From: an uncultured Thiomonas sp.
GTDB taxonomy: Bacteria > Pseudomonadota > Gammaproteobacteria > Burkholderiales > Burkholderiaceae_C
Assembly: GCA_937927695.1 (NCBI GenBank)
Contig: CALBRU010000388.1
Span: 1 to 6,686 of the forward strand
Direction of reading: 5' to 3'
DNA: 6,686 nt
The position numbers and the translations under genes are program-made. Below are positions 4,631 to 6,686 of the stretch, piece by piece; within the stretch, counting starts at the first letter, position 1, and each line of letters begins with the position of its first letter. The notes below the pieces were generated by a model. It worked only from the letters and a program-made list of their open reading frames with translations, did not search any database and was not told the origin of the DNA.

Positions 4631-6686
4631 AGTTGGCAAAACGGCTCGGGGGCACGTTGGATTGCTTGAGGATCTGATAGCCGGGGATATTCTGCTTGAG
4701 CGCCGACAGGGGATTGTTGCCCAGCCGGGAAAAACCGACGAGTTCGAGCTGGAAAAGGATGCGCGTATAGGCCGTGGCCTGGGTGAGCGAGTTGCGTTGC
4801 AGCACGATGCGGCCGATCCAGCAGCCGCCGTCGTATTCGAACCCCAGCAGGCCGTCGTTGAAGCGCTTATCGAGAATGCTGTAGTTGGCCTGTCCCACCG
4901 AATACCAGCGCGGGCTGAGCTGCCATTGCCACGCCGTGTTGATGTAGCGCAGCGGAATCTGGCCCGAGGCGGCGCTTTGGTACAGGTAACTAGTGCTGAT
5001 GGTTTTATACGGGCCGGGTGACCAGCGCGCGCCCGCTGAGATCTGCTGGCTTTGCTTGAGCCGCATGTTGTATTGCAGTGCGGCCTCCGCGCTCCAATGC
5101 GTGCTGAGGTTGGCGCTGGCCAGCGCGAAGGTGTCGTTCAGTCCGGCCGGAATGGGATTGCCGCTGAGCACGACGCGCTGCGGCGCGAACAACACCCGTT
5201 GCGCCAGGGTGAACCTTCCGAGTTCGACGCCGGTCCGCGGGTCGAGCAGCCGCGAGGTGACCCCGCCGGTGAGGTTGTTGGCGTCGGCAATGCGATCAAC
5301 GCCCGAGAACACGTTGTCGGTGTAGATGGTCGACAGGTTCAGGTCGAGGTCGGCGCTGTCGAAGTTCGGCAGGTTCTGCTGGTTGCGATAAGGCGTATAG
5401 ACGTAGTAGAGCCGCGGCTCCAGGGTTTGCGTGAGCGCGCGGCCGAACAGCGAGGTGGGGCGCTCGAACACCAGGCCGCTGTCGAGGCTGAAGGTCGGCA
5501 CCGAGCGGTCGGCCGTGGTGGCGCCGCCGGTCATGGCGGTGTCGGTGACGTAGCGGGTGAAGTTGAACGACAGCTTGGGCGTGATAAAGCCGCCGGGACG
5601 CACCACCGGATAGCTGATCTGCGGGTTGAGGTAGAGCCGGTCGCCCGAAATCGCGGTGGGGTTGGTGAAGCGGGTCAGCGCCGAGTCGAACTGCCAGGAC
5701 AGGCCGCTGTAGTTCGCGCTCTGCAAATGGGTGTAGAGCTGCGGCTGCTGGTTGTAGGGCACGCCGATGGGCGCCGCTGTGTTTTGCAGCGTCTGCCAGC
5801 GGTTCACGCTGAGCTGCATATAGCCCAGCGGCAGACCGTAGGTGAGGCTGCCCTGCTGCGGCAGGGTGCGGTTGGCGCCGATGACCGGGTTGACGCCGCC
5901 GAAGTCTTGCCACCAGTTGTCGTCGGACACCTGCTGGTAGTTCACCGCGTAGCTCAGGCCGTGGCCGAGGCCGCCGTTCTGCTGCACATAACCGGCCCAG
6001 CGGCTGTTGCCGCTGTCGCTGCTGTCGGAAGGCAGCAGGTCGAACTGGCTGCGGCCCGAAAACGTCGGCTCCAGCCAGCGGGTGGCGACGCTGCCCATGA
6101 AGCCGCGACGCAGAATGACCCGCGGCGTGAGGGTGGCGTCGTAATTGGGCGCGATGTTCCAGTAGTACGGCACGGCGAGGTCGACGCCGTTGCGGCTGTC
6201 CACGCCCAGCGTGGGCGGCAGCCAGCCCGACTTGCGCGCATCGCTCAGCGGAAAGCTGGCGTAGGGCAGCGGCAGAATGGTCGCTCCCTTGAACACCACG
6301 CGGGCGTCACGCGCCACGCCGGTGTTGTCGGCCAGGTTCAGGTCGAGATGCGTGGCCTGCACGAACCAGTCCACTGGGCTGGCGGTGCAGGTGGTATAGG
6401 TGGCGTTGTCGGCCTTGAGGTGGTCGCGGCCGAGAAAGTCGATGTTGTCGGCGTGGCCGTGCCCCTGCGTGACGCGAAAGTAATAGTCGGCGTCGGGCAT
6501 CTGGCCGCGATAGGTGTCGAGCTGCATGCGCAGCGCAGGTCCTGTGAATAGATTGCCGTCGCGCAGCACCCGCACGTTGCCGTTGGCCACGGCCTCGTTC
6601 TCGACAAAGTAGTAGCGCAGGCGGTCGGTCTTGATCACGATGCTGTGCTTGCGCAGTTGCACGTCGCCGGTAGCGTGAACATAGAT
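4623..6686 (-). CDS. lptD: LPS-assembly protein LptD, C-terminal 687 residues (5' end outside window)
   Basis: LptD forms the outer-membrane beta-barrel that, with LptE, inserts lipopolysaccharide into the outer leaflet. The frame is open to the window edge. At the N-terminal side IYVHATGDVQLR and VANGNVRVLRDGNLFTG are repeats of the LptA-like jellyroll. A long beta-barrel follows, rich in alternating hydrophobic and aromatic residues, with LPLPYASFPLSDARKSGWLPP at its beginning and QLELVGFSRLGNNPLSALKQNIPGYQ near the end, a typical LptD C-terminus. One Cys is seen near the jellyroll (codon at 6387-6389, TTCTAS) and one near the end (codon at 4821-4823, GGCWIG). They could form the interdomain disulfide needed for LptD maturation. 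E. coli has two adjacent cysteines at the latter site, here only one. The stop TAA (4623-4625) overlaps the surA start, so the two are probably co-translated. Confidence 0.96.
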   Translation of the reverse strand: MYVHATGDVQLRKHSIVIKTDRLRYYFVENEAVANGNVRVLRDGNLFTGPALRMQLDTYRGQMPDADYYFRVTQGHGHADNIDFLGRDHLKADNATYTTCTASPVDWFVQATHLDLNLADNTGVARDARVVFKGATILPLPYASFPLSDARKSGWLPPTLGVDSRNGVDLAVPYYWNIAPNYDATLTPRVILRRGFMGSVATRWLEPTFSGRSQFDLLPSDSSDSGNSRWAGYVQQNGGLGHGLSYAVNYQQVSDDNWWQDFGGVNPVIGANRTLPQQGSLTYGLPLGYMQLSVNRWQTLQNTAAPIGVPYNQQPQLYTHLQSANYSGLSWQFDSALTRFTNPTAISGDRLYLNPQISYPVVRPGGFITPKLSFNFTRYVTDTAMTGGATTADRSVPTFSLDSGLVFERPTSLFGRALTQTLEPRLYYVYTPYRNQQNLPNFDSADLDLNLSTIYTDNVFSGVDRIADANNLTGGVTSRLLDPRTGVELGRFTLAQRVLFAPQRVVLSGNPIPAGLNDTFALASANLSTHWSAEAALQYNMRLKQSQQISAGARWSPGPYKTISTSYLYQSAASGQIPLRYINTAWQWQLSPRWYSVGQANYSILDKRFNDGLLGFEYDGGCWIGRIVLQRNSLTQATAYTRILFQLELVGFSRLGNNPLSALKQNIPGYQILKQSNVPPSRFANYE

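Noticed and set aside
4631..4639. TTG start of surA at 4639
   Set aside because: ATG 4630 is only three codons downstream, overlaps the lptD stop in a typical coupling arrangement and keeps the signal peptide intact.
3110..4669. Long open frame on the plus strand (519 codons) opposite surA and the start of rsmA
   Set aside because: It is antisense to two confidently identified genes. Its product is low-complexity (rich in Arg, Ala, His, Gly), as expected from GC-rich codon bias, and shows no domain.
5052..6551. Long open frame on the plus strand (499 codons) opposite lptD
   Set aside because: Antisense shadow of lptD; the product is dominated by Val, Gly, Arg, Ala and Glu with no recognisable motif or ribosome-binding site.

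Overview
The window is GC-rich chromosomal DNA, most probably from a betaproteobacterium of the order Burkholderiales. This is judged from protein style, the lptD-surA-rsmA order and a maeB-type malic enzyme. A Thiomonas-like genus is a guess only. No phage, insertion sequence, tRNA, rRNA or CRISPR array is visible.

Layout. (1) 1-864, plus strand: 3' end of maeB, the phosphotransacetylase-like regulatory half of NADP-malic enzyme. (2) 865-1341: a 477-bp non-coding stretch in two parts. The first part (878-1163) is packed with secondary structure: a 91-bp imperfect palindrome whose two arms are G-quadruplex motifs on opposite strands, then a run of short perfect or near-perfect hairpins. The second part (1181-1341) looks like a promoter and a structured mRNA leader, with an 11-codon leader frame that has a strong ribosome-binding site. 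(3) 1342-2197, plus strand: a two-gene unit encoding a secreted guanyl-specific ribonuclease (barnase / RNase Sa family) and its barstar-type inhibitor, overlapping by about 29 bp. (4) 2198-2378: intergenic hairpins and an intrinsic terminator for this unit, which lies inside the 3' coding end of the convergent gene. (5) 6686-2327, minus strand: lptD (5' end outside the window), surA and rsmA, a tightly spaced outer-membrane biogenesis / rRNA methylation operon without the pdxA gene that sits between surA and rsmA in E. coli.

How the genes work together. LptD is the outer-membrane LPS translocon and SurA is the periplasmic chaperone that delivers barrel proteins such as LptD, so their linkage is functional. 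RsmA dimethylates 16S rRNA. The RNase is exported and its partner inhibitor stays in the cytoplasm, protecting the cell from enzyme that folds before export.

The observations most worth a second look are: the leader ORF closed inside an 11-bp stem that begins at the predicted transcript 5' end; the terminator doubling as rsmA codons; paired substitutions at the barnase/barstar interface; loss of parvulin histidines in both SurA PPIase domains; and the G4-armed palindrome with its hairpin train.
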